DNA of 55,000 nt from positions 5,502,368-5,557,367 of the forward strand of contig CM022669.1 in the NCBI GenBank assembly GCA_012295275.1. The letters are read 5' to 3'. The stretch comes from Chrysomallon squamiferum. Lineage: Eukaryota > Mollusca > Gastropoda > Neomphalida > Peltospiridae. The first letter of the stretch is position 1, and each line of letters begins with the position of its first letter. Both the position numbers and the translations under genes were made by a program. The notes under the pieces were generated by a model. The model worked only from the letters and a program-made list of their open reading frames with translations. It did no database searches and was not told where the DNA came from. Below are positions 1 through 10,581 of this stretch, in pieces.

Positions 1-766
1 TTTATGAACATATCCAGCCCGCGGTTGTTTAGATGGAGAAGGGATATGACCTGCATTACATAACAGATAAATGTTGGATGTGCAGATAAAACCGACATAC
101 AACGGGTTTGGTGAAGAAATGTACATGGAAAGGTAATTTATTCACACACACACATACACGCATATATGCATATACATATGTGTGTGTGTGTGTATGTATG
201 TGTGTATGTGTGAGCATATCTATATATCAACATACACACACACACACGTACAAAGAATATTCAGAATATACTTACAAGGAGAATTTAAAATATGTTAGGT
301 ATATTCATTTATAAAACACCCAACAGAAAATGTTTTTTGAGGATAAAAACTAAATGATAATAATCTGTCACCTGAGCTGAGTAACATGCAGATCCTCATA
401 ACAAATACATTATTAATATGTTCATTAAACGTCTGTTTTACTCCAACGAATTCTTTTATATTCTATTTTTCGTTTAAATTATTATTATTTTTTATTTATT
501 TTTTTTTTTTTTTTTTTTTTATTTGTGTGTGTTTTTGTTCGTTCGTTCGTTCTTTTGTTTGTTTGTTTCTTTGGTTGATTGTTTGTTTGTTTTTGTTTGT
601 TTGTTTGTTTGTTTTTATTATTACTACTATAACTACAGTCACTACTGCTAGTAGTATATTATTATTACTAATACTGTCACAATTACTACATCCACTACAT
701 TATTACTTCAACTTGTATTACTACTGATATTTTTTCTTTGACAACCACTGCTACTACTACTAGATT

Positions 767-808
<42 letters not shown>

Positions 809-2031
809 GTAATCATTATTATTATTATTATTAATTCATATATTTTTTAGATTCATTTTATTAATTGTTTCGTCTTCATCTTTCGGATTAACAAAAACAA
901 CATAGCCTGAGGGTTTGCAAAGAGAAACAGCCAAATTCGTGACTGTTTTTATAGTCGATGATTTTCATGGAGATAAATGTATGTAACTGCAAGTATCACA
1001 CGGGTATTTAAAATCTGATTTCAGCAAAAACAGTGATATAACAAACAGGTTTCTAGTTTAAAAAGTCAATGGAGTACAGGAGAAGAAAAATGTCCTAAGA
1101 CAGGTGAAATATCAAAGCCCAACAGGACTGGAATACGTTTGTTGTAACGGTAACTTTAAACTTAAGATTCATTTCACCTATATTATCATTTTCATTAAAT
1201 ATTTTGCATTAGCAATATGAGCAAATATTTTACATTGTAATCGCTTTCATTACGTTATTACGTCTTGAAATAAAACTGTTCATTAATTTCCTTACAGATC
1301 TACTTGTATTTTATTTTGTATTTCTTTCTCTGATTCTGTTTCAGTTAACTTCAGTTTCCTGTACCTCACTCAGAATTAGATGATAACTATGCCAAACATT
1401 CGGGTATGTCTTATTCATTATCATTATCATCGTCATCAATATTGATATTATCATTTACATGTACATAGTACTTCAAGTTTAAAGTATTTCACATTTACGT
1501 GTGGATACAATATTTCAGACACACACACACACATACATATACATATATCTATATATACATATACACAATAGTTCACGTATACGTACATCAAATATATCAC
1601 ATTTTATATAGATACACTATTTTACATTTATATAGATACAATGGTTCACATTTACATAAATACAATAATTCATATTTAAGTAAATACATATTTATGGAGA
1701 CATAGAATATTTCATATTCAATAGAGACAATATTTTACCTTTTATATTTCATAGTTACCTAGGTACAGTAATTCACATTTAAGTAGACATAATATTTCAC
1801 ATTACCTTAGATATACTATTTCACATTTTATATAGATAAAATATTTCACTTTCTACAGATCCATTATTGCACATTTATGTCAATACGACATTTCATCTAC
1901 TACGTACATACAATATAAAATGCGTCATTTCACGATTATAATAAATATGTTATTTTACTACGGGCTGTAACCGCGTTGTTTGGTAAAATAGGATGAAATT
2001 CGAGTTACTACTTTATGGTTGCGTCAGTCGT

Positions 2032-2063
<32 letters not shown>

Positions 2064-2084
2064 TCACCACCATTGCTACTTCGA
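1..2084. other. Left flank, simple repeats, no gene recognised
   Basis: No convincing coding exon is seen. The stretch holds a CA/TG block (about 140-245), a T-rich and TTTG-rich run (about 480-625), a TCA repeat (767-808), scattered TATA-like tracts and a short TAC repeat near 2035-2060. It lacks the sequence blocks shared by the downstream tandem units, so the array edge appears to lie near 2085. Confidence 0.6.
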
Positions 2085-2439
2085 AATGCCTGGTTGAAAC
2101 TTCTGAAAGGTGATTTGCTGGGATTGTTTGTATATCTAGGCTGATGTAATCAGCAATGACAATTACGTAAATACAGTAGATCCTCACTTTAACAGATTAA
2201 CTAGAAGCAACGATGTCAGAAACCTCTTAAATCTGAAATTTTTTCTAAAGATAATATTTAAATTTTATGATACAGTCACACACGAATAACCAACACAAAA
2301 TATGACGATCCAAACTAAGCATTTAATGGTGTATATATATTTATATGCATGGCCGTAACTACATTGAGGTAAATGAGGCAAATGCTTCAAACCGAAATTG
2401 AAATTTGTTTTTATTTTATTAGCAATAGTTGTGTGGTAA

Positions 2440-2892
2440 CTATAATAGTACAAGTAGTAGTAGTTACAATAGTAATAATAACAGCAGTAGAGAAAGTAGT
2501 ATTAGTGGTAGTTGTAGTAAAAGTAATAATAGAGGTAGTAATAGTGGTGATAGCAGTAGTAGTAGTAGTAATAACAATAGTGGTAGTGGTAGTAACTGTT
2601 GTATTAGTGGATGTAGTAATACTAACTGTAGTAGTTGTAGTAATATTAGAAGTATCAGTAATCATGCAGTAATAGTAGCTGTAGTAATATGTCGTAGTTC
2701 TCTTGGCTGCTCACCACACAGTCAGTCTACACTCATGTGTTCGTTTACGACGTTTCGACTGCAGTTCTGTTTTCAAGTACGTCATTAATCTACGAGTCAC
2801 ATAACAGTCACTGATAAAAAAACACACATGTCACAAAACTCCTAACATTCACATTTCAAGGAGAATAAAATTAGAAGTAGCAGTAATAGTAA

Positions 2893-2930
<38 letters not shown>

Positions 2931-3100
2931 AAAACTGCACTAGCAGCAGCACTAGCAGTAATAATAGTAATGGTAGTAGTAGTTTTATCACTAGTAGTAA
3001 TAGTAGTAGTGAAAGTAGCAGAAGAAGTAATAGTAGCAGTAGTAGAAGTAATAGTTGTAGTAGTAGTAGTAATAACAACAACAATAATAATAATGTGATG
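2440..3100. repeat. Degenerate (AGT/GTA)n tracts of unit 1
   Basis: Two imperfect AGT/GTA trinucleotide tracts (about 2440-2690 and 2875-3085) flank the shared block at 2693-2790. Long open frames here (poly-Val, poly-Ser, poly-Leu) are products of the repeat, not genes. Comparable tracts sit in intron 1 of the intact arrestin gene, so this looks like duplicated intron sequence. Confidence 0.8.
2693..2790. repeat. Shared about 100-bp block, copy 1
   Basis: This block recurs at 15187-15300, 20279-20385, 26551-26665, 32251-32345 and 40972-41085. It carries a core reading CGTTTCGACTGCAGTTCTG or a close variant. In the intact arrestin gene it lies in intron 1. It could be an old transposon fragment that spread with the tandem duplication. 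No coding function is seen. Confidence 0.6.
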
Positions 3101-3221
3101 ATAGCAACATTAATTTAACCTTGGTTAATGTTTATATTCTATCAGTTTATTTCCTTCTACTGAGTCCCTGAGAAACAAAATTAAAAACTTCAGAGGTCGA
3201 TAATTTACAGCTGAGAGTTAC

Positions 3222-3339
3222 CTTGCACTTGTAAATTTTTGACAGTTTCTATGACTACGGAACCCGTAACCTCTCCGCCAACGAGACAAGGTGACCCAGC
3301 ATTGTCGATAAAAATCTCAAAACATGACAACTTTCCCAT
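3222..3339 (-). pseudogene. Arrestin exon 1 relic, unit 1
   Basis: A full-length 118-nt copy of arrestin-domain exon 1. It starts at ATG, reads MGKLSCFEIFIDN at its N-terminus and ends in phase 1 before a GTAACT donor. It is open and close to exon 1 of the intact gene at 41642-41759. No exon 2 lies downstream on the minus strand before the window ends, so it is called a relic. Confidence 0.75.
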
Positions 3340-3669
3340 TTTCAGAATCAAACGATCTCCCTTCTCTTCTCTCTTAATTCAATCAAAAATCGATAAAAAT
3401 AATTGTAGAAGAAAAACAAAAGAAAGAATGAAAGAAGGAAAAACAATGTGCTCATATTGATTAGGAGATTGTATCGCTGAAACGTTTATGTTAGAAGTTA
3501 AACGTTAACTGTAGTCAGGTGATTCAGTGTTTTTTTTCCCCATTCACACCTGTAGGAAAAAACGAAGACAGGTAGGTTTATTCAACAATGGTAATAATTT
3601 TGTTTTCGTTTACGTAATATTACTGATTTGGTCTCTGTTTTTTTTTGGACATTTCAGTATCCTTGAACG

Positions 3670-3950
3670 AAACGTAGTAGTAACAGCAGCAATTGTAGTA
3701 GTAGCAATATTAATAACAGTTGTAGTGGTAGCTGAAGTAGTATTAGTATTAGCAGCAGAAGTACTGGAATGCTAGTAGTACTATCGATACTAGCAGTAGT
3801 AGCAGTAGCAGTAGCAATCATTGTGATAGTAGTAGTTGTAGTAGTAGTAGTTTGTAACAATCAACAAATCATACGAATTTGTAATAATCACCATCATCAC
3901 CATCATCTTTTTGATTGCAGTTGTTATTATTGTTATTCGTATCATCATTA
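3670..3950. repeat. Shortened (AGT)n intron of copy 1
   Basis: A trinucleotide tract followed by CAT/TCA repeats, in the position where the other units have about 1 kb of tract and the coding mini-exon. The mini-exon block is missing here. Only the trailing piece near 3870-3890 still resembles the sequence that follows the second mini-exon in copies 5 and 6. Confidence 0.6.
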
Positions 3951-4317
3951 TTAAAGCAATATTTTAAAAATACACAATATGTACATATTAAAATTATTAC
4001 ATACTGAAACAGCAGCGATCACAAAAATGAAGAAAAACCATACACATACATAGATACATACTTACATTCATACACATATACATACATACATACATACACA
4101 CATATAGATACATACATACAAAAAAAGAGGAACCTCAGAATGTGTGTAAGTCTATATGTATATAAGGGTTTTTCTGTATATGTGTGTATGTTTATATGTT
4201 TGTTGTTGTTTTTCTTTTCTATTTATTTACGTATTTATATTATTTATCTATTTATTTATTCTTATATTTATTATTATTTTTGATATCATTATTATACTTT
4301 TTGGTGGATGTTTTCAG

Positions 4318-5547
4318 AATCGAGTATGGAAAATTTTCATGCTTTGCACGTTTCTGATCATTGTGTCATGTATCAACTACAAATACATTCTAAGATCGTC
4401 TAGTAAAAGTGTCCTGAAAGTGACGTCAGATCGACAGACAGATTTAAAAACTGCTCTGAACGGTTCGAAACTCGACAGCGTAGCTGCTGCTAGAAACGAA
4501 CTGCACACCAGTAAGATTCACAAGGGAGGTAACTCTTCCACCAGACCGGGCACGAAAGCAGTAACGCCTAAGCGACAGAGATACTTGTTCTACCTGTGTG
4601 GTGGGAAATTACTTGGTTGCGGTGGTTGGGGGGATCGTTTGAAAGGAATCATCATAACATACCTGATATCGCAGGTAACCAACAGAACGTTTGGCATCAG
4701 TGTGACGCATCCCAAATGTGACCTAACTCGTTACCTAAGACCCAATCGCATCGCTTGGAACATCACGATTTCAGACGACACTTTGAAACGGTACAACAAC
4801 AGCGTGGGTTATCAAATAATGTCTAACAGTAAAGAGTTTTATCACGCTGTACAGACAATGAATTTCGAAAAGTTCTTTCAGAAAGACATTGAATATTTTC
4901 AAGCGAATTTGGACTACGTGACATTGTTTAAAAACAATTCTCGTTACTGGGCTCACACTTCGTGGATGAGGAACCTGACTAGAAGCAAAATTTACAGAAA
5001 ACTGTTCTACGAGCTGTTTTCTCTCGCTCCTGATCTCCAGGCTGAACTGTCCGCGCTGATGAAGAAGGCCAAACCCACTGATTCGCATCAACTGGTTTGC
5101 TCTCAGATCAGAATGGGACGCAATCCATCAAACCCACACGATTCCCTCGTCAGTACTGAACGGCTGGTCGATGTTCCTAAAATTTGGCAGTTTTTAGAAA
5201 AATACAGAGATCGAGCAAAATACAGGATCTACGTCACTTCCGATTCCGAAGACATACGGAAAGAAGCACGTTCTCGTTTTGGAAGCATTCTGGTAGAAAA
5301 CGAGGGCCCGTCGGTCCACATCGACAAATTCACCGACAGCAACAACGTGTGCGCCGGCATGAGGAAAGTAATCCTTGATCAGCAGATTTTGGCGCAGTGT
5401 GACGTGTTTCTGCTGACAAAAAGCGGCCTGGGACGCACGTCTGCCTATTTGAGACAGAAAGAGACAGGCCTCTTTTGTCTGGTGATGCATAATATAGTCA
5501 AATGTTACCTAGACTCACTGAAAGAACTGTATAATGTTTATGGTTAG
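4318..5547 (+). CDS. Fucosyltransferase-like type II membrane protein, copy 1
   Basis: Putative Golgi/ER-lumen glycosyltransferase. The main exon opens after a TTTTCAG acceptor. The first in-frame Met is at 4339 and gives 402 aa. A hydrophobic segment at residues 1-18 acts as signal anchor. A Ser/Lys-rich stem follows, then a catalytic region with CGGWGDRLKG near residue 95 (the G-x-x-D/N-R-L-x-G motif of NodZ/FUT8/O-fucosyltransferase-type enzymes), QIRMGR near 257, YVTSDSE near 299 and LTKSGLGRTSAYLR near 360. Several Asn-X-Ser/Thr sites (NRT, NIT, NLT) fit a lumenal domain. This copy has Gly where the others have Ala before DRLKG, Ile for Met in the first KMF, and no coding mini-exon, so its true start is the least certain. 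A predicted 5' UTR donor lies at 3571/3572 and a polyadenylation signal at 6195-6200. Donor sugar and acceptor are inferred from motifs only. Confidence 0.8.
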   Translation, partial: NRVWKIFMLCTFLIIVSCINYKYILRSSSKSVLKVTSDRQTDLKTALNGSKLDSVAAARNELHTSKIHKGGNSSTRPGTKAVTPKRQRYLFYLCGGKLLGCGGWGDRLKGIIITYLISQVTNRTFGISVTHPKCDLTRYLRPNRIAWNITISDDTLKRYNNSVGYQIMSNSKEFYHAVQTMNFEKFFQKDIEYFQANLDYVTLFKNNSRYWAHTSWMRNLTRSKIYRKLFYELFSLAPDLQAELSALMKKAKPTDSHQLVCSQIRMGRNPSNPHDSLVSTERLVDVPKIWQFLEKYRDRAKYRIYVTSDSEDIRKEARSRFGSILVENEGPSVHIDKFTDSNNVCAGMRKVILDQQILAQCDVFLLTKSGLGRTSAYLRQKETGLFCLVMHNIVKCYLDSLKELYNVYG

Positions 5548-5995
5548 ATAAAAATTCAAACTAATGAAGTTCACTCAAAGAACTGTATAATGTTTATGGT
5601 TAGATAAAACTTAAAAATAATGTCGATCACACAAAGAACTGTATAATGTTTATGGTTAGTTAAAAATTCACAATAATGTAGTTCACTGAAAGAACTGTAT
5701 AATATTTATTGTTAGACAAAACTTAAAAATAATGTCGAACTGTATAATGTTTATGGTTAGATAAAAATTCAAAGAACTGTAAAGAACTGTTTAATGTTTA
5801 TGGTTAGATAAAAATTCAAAATAATGAAGTTCACTCAAAGAACTGTATAATGTTTATGGTTAGATAAAACTTAAAAATAATCATCAATAATGTTTATGGT
5901 TAGTTAAAAATTCACAATAATGTAGTTCACTGAAAGAACTGTATAATATTTATTGTTAGACAAAAATTCAAAATAATGTATTTCACTCGAAGAAC
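5517..5995 (+). repeat. Stop-codon minisatellite after copy 1
   Basis: About nine full or partial copies of a unit of about 57 bp. It begins inside the last codons of the gene (Leu-Lys-Glu-Leu-Tyr-Asn-Val-Tyr-Gly-stop) and continues into the 3' UTR. Each unit carries AAGAACTGTATAATGTTTAT or a close variant and its own TAG. Only the first unit is translated. Confidence 0.8.
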
Positions 5996-6268
5996 TCTGT
6001 GACATTTACACGTACTCACCCGCACATGCACAAACGCTCGAACTCACAGACACGAAACACTAATGGGAGCAATTAGAAAACGAAAAGAAAATTAATGATA
6101 ATAATGGTAACTGATTTTGTATATCTGCTGGACAGATTAAATAACAAAAAATTTACATTTTATTATATTTCAATCAGTTCTCGAGAATATCACAAATAAA
6201 TGTGTGTTAACTTACTTTTTAATTCTTCGTTCTTTCTTTATCTTCAGCCATGTCTTTTCTTCATGTCA

Positions 6269-6435
6269 TTATCTTCACTGCAATCTCACAATACTCGAAT
6301 CCGTATTAGCGCGAACACGTAGTTGCGCATAGTCCGGAAGTGACGTAAGAACAGGCGTATCTCATTTCTTTTATGCTATAAGTTGTTTGATCGTCTTTGT
6401 GTCAGAGGCCATTACTTCGTCACAAGTAGGAGGAG
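6269..6435 (-). pseudogene. Arrestin exon 7 relic after copy 1
   Basis: Homologous to the terminal exon of the intact arrestin gene (36322-36488), with the same TCCACAG acceptor. Two lesions are visible: the PPTY tyrosine codon is changed to Cys (PPTC), and a TGA arises two codons before the ancestral TAA. Exon 6 is missing from this unit. Confidence 0.75.
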
Positions 6436-6716
6436 CTGTGGATGTAGAAAATAAACAAATAAATTAATTTTATATTCCTTTTAATAATATCAAACAACAA
6501 CTGGGGAAGCCAGTTATTGAAAGAGTAAAGATACAATTTAATATTAACAGAAACTGTTTCTTTCTATTATTATTATTTTTCATTCGTTCTTTCTTTGTTA
6601 TTTCCTGGTTTGTACACGTGTCATTACATTCTAATTTCAGTTTGCTCCCCTTTACTGAGTCCCTGCGAAACAAAACTAAACACTTCAGAGGTCGATAATT
6701 TACAACTGAGAGTTAC

Positions 6717-6834
6717 CTTGTACTTGTAAATTTTTGACAGTTTCTATGACAACGGAACCCGTAACGTCTCCGCCAGCGAGACAAAGTGACAAAACATTGT
6801 CGATAAAAATCTCAAAACTTGACAACTTTCCCAT
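6717..6834 (-). pseudogene. Arrestin exon 1 relic, unit 2
   Basis: An open 118-nt copy from ATG to a GTAACT donor, phase 1. It reads MGKLSSFEIFIDNVLS at the N-terminus. A further minus-strand donor (CAG|GTAAGT) at 6998/6997 upstream could close a 5' UTR exon. Confidence 0.75.
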
Positions 6835-7135
6835 TTTCAGAATCAAACGATCTCCCTTCTCTTCTGTCTTCTTTGAACAAAAATCGATAAAAATAATTGA
6901 AAAAGAAAAAAGAAAGAAAGAAAGAAAGAAAAACAATGTGTTCATATTGATTAGGAGATTGTATCGCTGAAACGTTTATGTTAGAAGTTTAACTTACCTG
7001 TAGTCGGGTGTTTTCTTTCTTCTTACAAACCTGTAGGAAAAAACCGAAGACAGGTAGGTTTATTCAATTCCGGGAATAATTTTATTTTCGTTTACGTAAT
7101 ATTACTGATTTGGTCTCTTAATTTGGCAATTTCAG

Positions 7136-7192
7136 TATGCTTGAACGCAACAATAAAATAAAATAAGAAAATAAAAATAAATAAATGAAGAG
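7136..7192 (+). other. Predicted 5' UTR exon B, copy 2
   Basis: A 57-bp segment between an acceptor (GCAATTTCAG) and a donor (GAAGAG|GTAAAT), repeated at the same place in the other units. It holds a nine-codon upstream ORF starting ATGCTTGAACGC. An earlier conserved donor, GAAGACAG|GTAGGT, lies at 7053/7054. Splicing is predicted from signals only. Confidence 0.4.
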
Positions 7193-7234
7193 GTAAATGT
7201 CTGTGCTTCATCTTTCCAATTTTATAATAAAAAA

Positions 7235-8245
7235 ATAAAAATAATAATAATAATAATAATATTAATAGTAATAGTAATAATAGTAACAGTAGTATTAATA
7301 CTAGTAATAGACGCAGACGTAGAGATAGTAATAGTAGTAGTAGTAATAGTGGCGGTGGTTTTAATAGCAGTAATAGTAGCAGTAGTAGCAACAGTAGGAG
7401 CAATATTAATTGCAGCAACACAGTAGTAATAGTGGAAGTAGTAGTAGTTCTAGTAGTAAAAGTAGTACCAGTGGGAGTAGCAAAAGTAGTAGCAGTGGTA
7501 GTAGCAAACGTAGTGGTAGTACGTGTACTAGTAGTGACAATAGTAGTATCAGCACGAGGAGAAACCCTAGCAAACGTAGTAGAAATAGTAGTAGTTGTAG
7601 TAGTAGTTGAATGGTTGATTATTTATTTTATCTGTCCATGTTTTGTATTGTTTCTGTTACAGTTGACACCAGTTTGTGATTCGTCACTCATGCTGAGAAC
7701 TTTGGTATCAATTTATAAGATTAATAATATTAATATTAATATTAATATTAATAATAATAATAATAATAATATTAACAGTAGTATTAATATTAATAATAAT
7801 AATAATATTATTATTAATAATAATAATAATAATAACAGTAATAACAGTAGTAGTAGACGTAGTCCTAGTAACAGTAGTAGTTGTCATAATGTTGGTGGTT
7901 GTGACAGCAGTAGTAGTAATAGCAGTGGTGATAGTACTAGAAGTAATGGTAGTAGTAACGGTTGTAGTAGTGGCTGATATGATGATAGTAGTATTAGTAG
8001 CACTAGTTCTAATAGTTTTAATAGTAGCAGTAGCAGCAGCAATAGTAGCAGAAGTAGTAGTAACAGCAGCAATTATAGTAGCAAAAATATTAATAACAGT
8101 GACAGTGGTAGTTGAAGTAGCAGTAATATTAGCAGCAGAAGTAGTGGAATGCTAGTAGTAGTAGCGATAATAGTAGTAGTAGTAGTAGTAGTAGTACTAG
8201 TAGTAGCAAACGTTGTGATACTAGTAGTTATAGTACTAGTTGAAT
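7235..8245. repeat. (AGT)n/(AAT)n intron of copy 2
   Basis: About 1 kb of imperfect AGT, AAT and GTA trinucleotides, interrupted only by the block with the mini-exon at 7663-7704. The open frames on both strands are low-complexity artefacts. Confidence 0.85.
7663..7704 (+). CDS. Predicted start-codon mini-exon, copy 2
   Basis: A 42-bp block between a strong acceptor (TTTCTGTTACAG) and a donor (TTTG|GTATCA). ATG at 7690 gives Met-Leu-Arg-Thr-Leu and ends in phase 0. The main exon starts in phase 0 with Asn-Gly-Ile-Trp-Lys-Met, so splicing yields a 10-residue basic cytosolic tail before the membrane anchor. The block is conserved in six of seven units inside otherwise noisy repeat sequence. 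Confidence 0.7.
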
Positions 8246-8286
8246 ATTTGATTATTTATTTTATTTGTCTGTGTTTTGTTTTGAGG

Positions 8287-8316
8287 TTTGTCACACGATC
8301 TTTGCCTAGAATTCCA
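8287..8316 (+). pseudogene. Second mini-exon, acceptor lost, copy 2
   Basis: Homologous to the 30-bp segment at 22526-22555 in copy 5. Here the acceptor TAG has become AGG; using the AG one base earlier would shift the frame. The 10 codons themselves remain open (ending Leu-Pro-Arg-Ile-Pro). Confidence 0.4.
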
Positions 8317-8679
8317 GTACCAATCTTTAATAATAATAATCATCATCACCATCATCTTTTTGATTGCAGATGTTCTTATTGTTATTAGTATCATCATTAT
8401 TAAAGCAGTATTTTAAAAATACACAATATCTACATATCAAAATTATTACGTACTGAAACAGCAGCGATCACAAAAGTGAAGAAAAAACACGCATTCTTAC
8501 ATACATATTTACATTCATACACACATATACAAACATACATACATACATACACGAACATACATACATACATACATAAGAAGGAGGAACCTCAGAAAAATGT
8601 GTGTAAATATGTATGTATTTATGGGTTCTTGTGTATATGTGTGTATGTTTATATGTTTGTTGTTGTTTTTCTTTTTTTT

Positions 8680-8685
8680 ATTTAC

Positions 8686-8752
<67 letters not shown>

Positions 8753-8790
8753 TTATTTATTCGTTTATTTATTATTATTATTGATATCAT
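8680..8790. repeat. (TTTA)n microsatellite
   Basis: About twenty TTTA units just before the branch-point region and acceptor of copy 2. In one frame it reads Tyr-Leu-Phe-Ile repeats that mimic a membrane segment. Confidence 0.9.
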
Positions 8791-8818
8791 TATTATAAGT
8801 TTGGGGCTTTTTTTTCAG

Positions 8819-10048
8819 AATGGAATATGGAAAATGTTCATGCTTTGCATGTTTCTGATCATTGTGTCGTGTATCAGCTACAAATACATTCTAAGATCGT
8901 CTAGTAAAACTGTCCTTAAAGTGACGTCAGATCGACAGACAGATTTTATAACTCATCTGGACGGTTTGAAACTTGACAGCGTAGCTGCTGCTAGAAATGA
9001 ACTGCACACCAGTAGCATTCGCAAGGGAGGTAACTCTTCCACCAGACCGGTCACGAAAGCGGTAACGCCTCAGCGACAGAGATATTTGTTCTACCTGTGT
9101 GGTGGGAAATTACTTGGTTGCGGTGGTTGGGCGGATCGCTTGAAAGGAATCATCATAACATACCTGATATCGCAGGTAACCAACAGAACGTTTGGCATCA
9201 GTGTGACGCATCCGTCATGTGATCTCACTCGTTATGTAAGACCCAATCACGTCGATTGGAACATCACGATTTCAGACGACACTTTGAAACGGAACAAAAA
9301 CAGCGTGGGTTATCTACGAGTGACTGATAGTAAAGAGTTTTATCACGCTGTACAGACAATGAATTTCGAAAAGTTCTTTCAGAAAGACATTGAATATTTT
9401 CAAGCGAATTTAGACTATGTGACCTTGTTTAAAAACAATTATCGTTACTGGGCTCAAACTTCGTGGATGAGGAACCTGACTAGAAGCAAAATTTACAGAA
9501 AACTGTTTGACGAGCTGTTTTCTCTCGCTCCTGATCTCCAGGCTGAACTGTCCGCGCTGATGAAGAAGGCCAAACCCACTGATTCGCATCAACTGGTTTG
9601 CTCTCAGATCAGAATGGGACGCAATCCATCCAACCCGCACGATTCCGTCGTCAGAACTGAACGGCGGGTCGATGTTCCTAAAATTTGGCAGTTTTTGGAA
9701 AAATACAGAGATCCCGCAAAACACAGGATCTACGTCACTTCCGATTCCGAAGACATACGGAAAGAAGCACGTTCTCGTTTTGGAAGCATTCTGGTAGAAA
9801 ACGAGGGCCCGTCGGTCCACATCGACAGATTCACCGACACCAACAACGTGTGCGCCGGCATGAGGAAAGTAATCCTTGATCAGCAGATTTTGGCACAGTG
9901 TGACGTGTTTCTGCTGACAAAAAGCGGCCTGGGACGCACGTCTGCCTATTTGAGACAGAAAGAGACAGGCCTCTTTTGTCTGGTGATGCATAATATAGTC
10001 AAATGTTACCCAGACTCACTCAAAGAACTGTATAAAGTTTATGGTTAG
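8819..10048 (+). CDS. Fucosyltransferase-like type II membrane protein, copy 2
   Basis: Main coding exon after TTTTTTCAG. The internal Met at 8834 gives 404 aa; with the mini-exon at 7690-7704 the protein is 414 aa. It has the same plan as the other copies: anchor MFMLCMFLIIVSCISYKYIL, stem to about residue 80, CGGWADRLKG at 96-105, QIRMGR at 258-263, YVTSDSE at 300-306 and LTKSGLGRTSAYLR at 361-374. Features of this copy are Arg-Arg in RTERRVD, AKHRIY for AKYRIY, and WAQTSW for WAHTSW. About five stop-codon minisatellite units follow. A polyadenylation signal lies at 10508-10513. Confidence 0.85.
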   Translation, partial: NGIWKMFMLCMFLIIVSCISYKYILRSSSKTVLKVTSDRQTDFITHLDGLKLDSVAAARNELHTSSIRKGGNSSTRPVTKAVTPQRQRYLFYLCGGKLLGCGGWADRLKGIIITYLISQVTNRTFGISVTHPSCDLTRYVRPNHVDWNITISDDTLKRNKNSVGYLRVTDSKEFYHAVQTMNFEKFFQKDIEYFQANLDYVTLFKNNYRYWAQTSWMRNLTRSKIYRKLFDELFSLAPDLQAELSALMKKAKPTDSHQLVCSQIRMGRNPSNPHDSVVRTERRVDVPKIWQFLEKYRDPAKHRIYVTSDSEDIRKEARSRFGSILVENEGPSVHIDRFTDTNNVCAGMRKVILDQQILAQCDVFLLTKSGLGRTSAYLRQKETGLFCLVMHNIVKCYPDSLKELYKVYG

Positions 10049-10300
10049 ATAAAAATTCAAACTAATGAAGTTCACTCAAAGAACTGTATAATGTTTATGG
10101 TTAGATAAAACTTAAAAATAATGTCGATCACTCAAAGAACTGTATAATGTTTATGGTTAGTTAAAAATTCACAATAATGTAGTTCACTGAAAGAACTGTA
10201 TAATATTTATTGTTAGACAAAACTTCAAAATAATGTGGATCACTCAAAGAACTGTATAATGTTTATGGTTAGAGAAAAATTCAAAATAATGTATTTCACT
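10014..10300 (+). repeat. Stop-codon minisatellite after copy 2
   Basis: About five copies of the roughly 57-bp unit that begins in the last codons of the gene and contains the stop codon, as after copy 1 but shorter. Confidence 0.8.
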
Positions 10301-10581
10301 CGAAGAACTCTGTGACATTTACACGTACTCACCCGCACATGCACACACACTCGAACTCACAGACACAAAACAAAAATGGGAGCAATTAGAAAACGAAAAG
10401 AAAATTAATGATAATAATGGTAACTGATTTTGTATATCTGCTGGACAGATTAAATAACAAAAAATTTACATTTTATTATATTTCAATCAGTTCTCAAGAA
10501 TATCACAAATAAATATGTGTTAACTTATTTTTTAATTCTTCGTTCTTTCTTTATCTTCAGCCATCTCTTTTCTTCATGTCA

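Noticed and set aside
4156-4317. Upstream extension of the copy 1 open frame (and of copies 2 and 7) giving proteins of 463-483 aa
   Set aside because: The extension lies in the intron before a strong CAG acceptor and is made of TTTA/TTAT repeats reading Tyr-Leu-Phe-Ile. It differs between copies, whereas the exon is conserved.
7092-8388. Poly-Leu, poly-Val, poly-Ser and poly-Asn open frames on both strands of the fucosyltransferase introns
   Set aside because: They are translations of AGT/AAT trinucleotide tracts without codon structure and are not conserved between units.
9410-9991. Minus-strand open frame of 193 aa antisense to copy 2, with similar ones in other copies
   Set aside because: It is an antisense shadow of a conserved sense coding exon. 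Its conservation follows from the sense strand.
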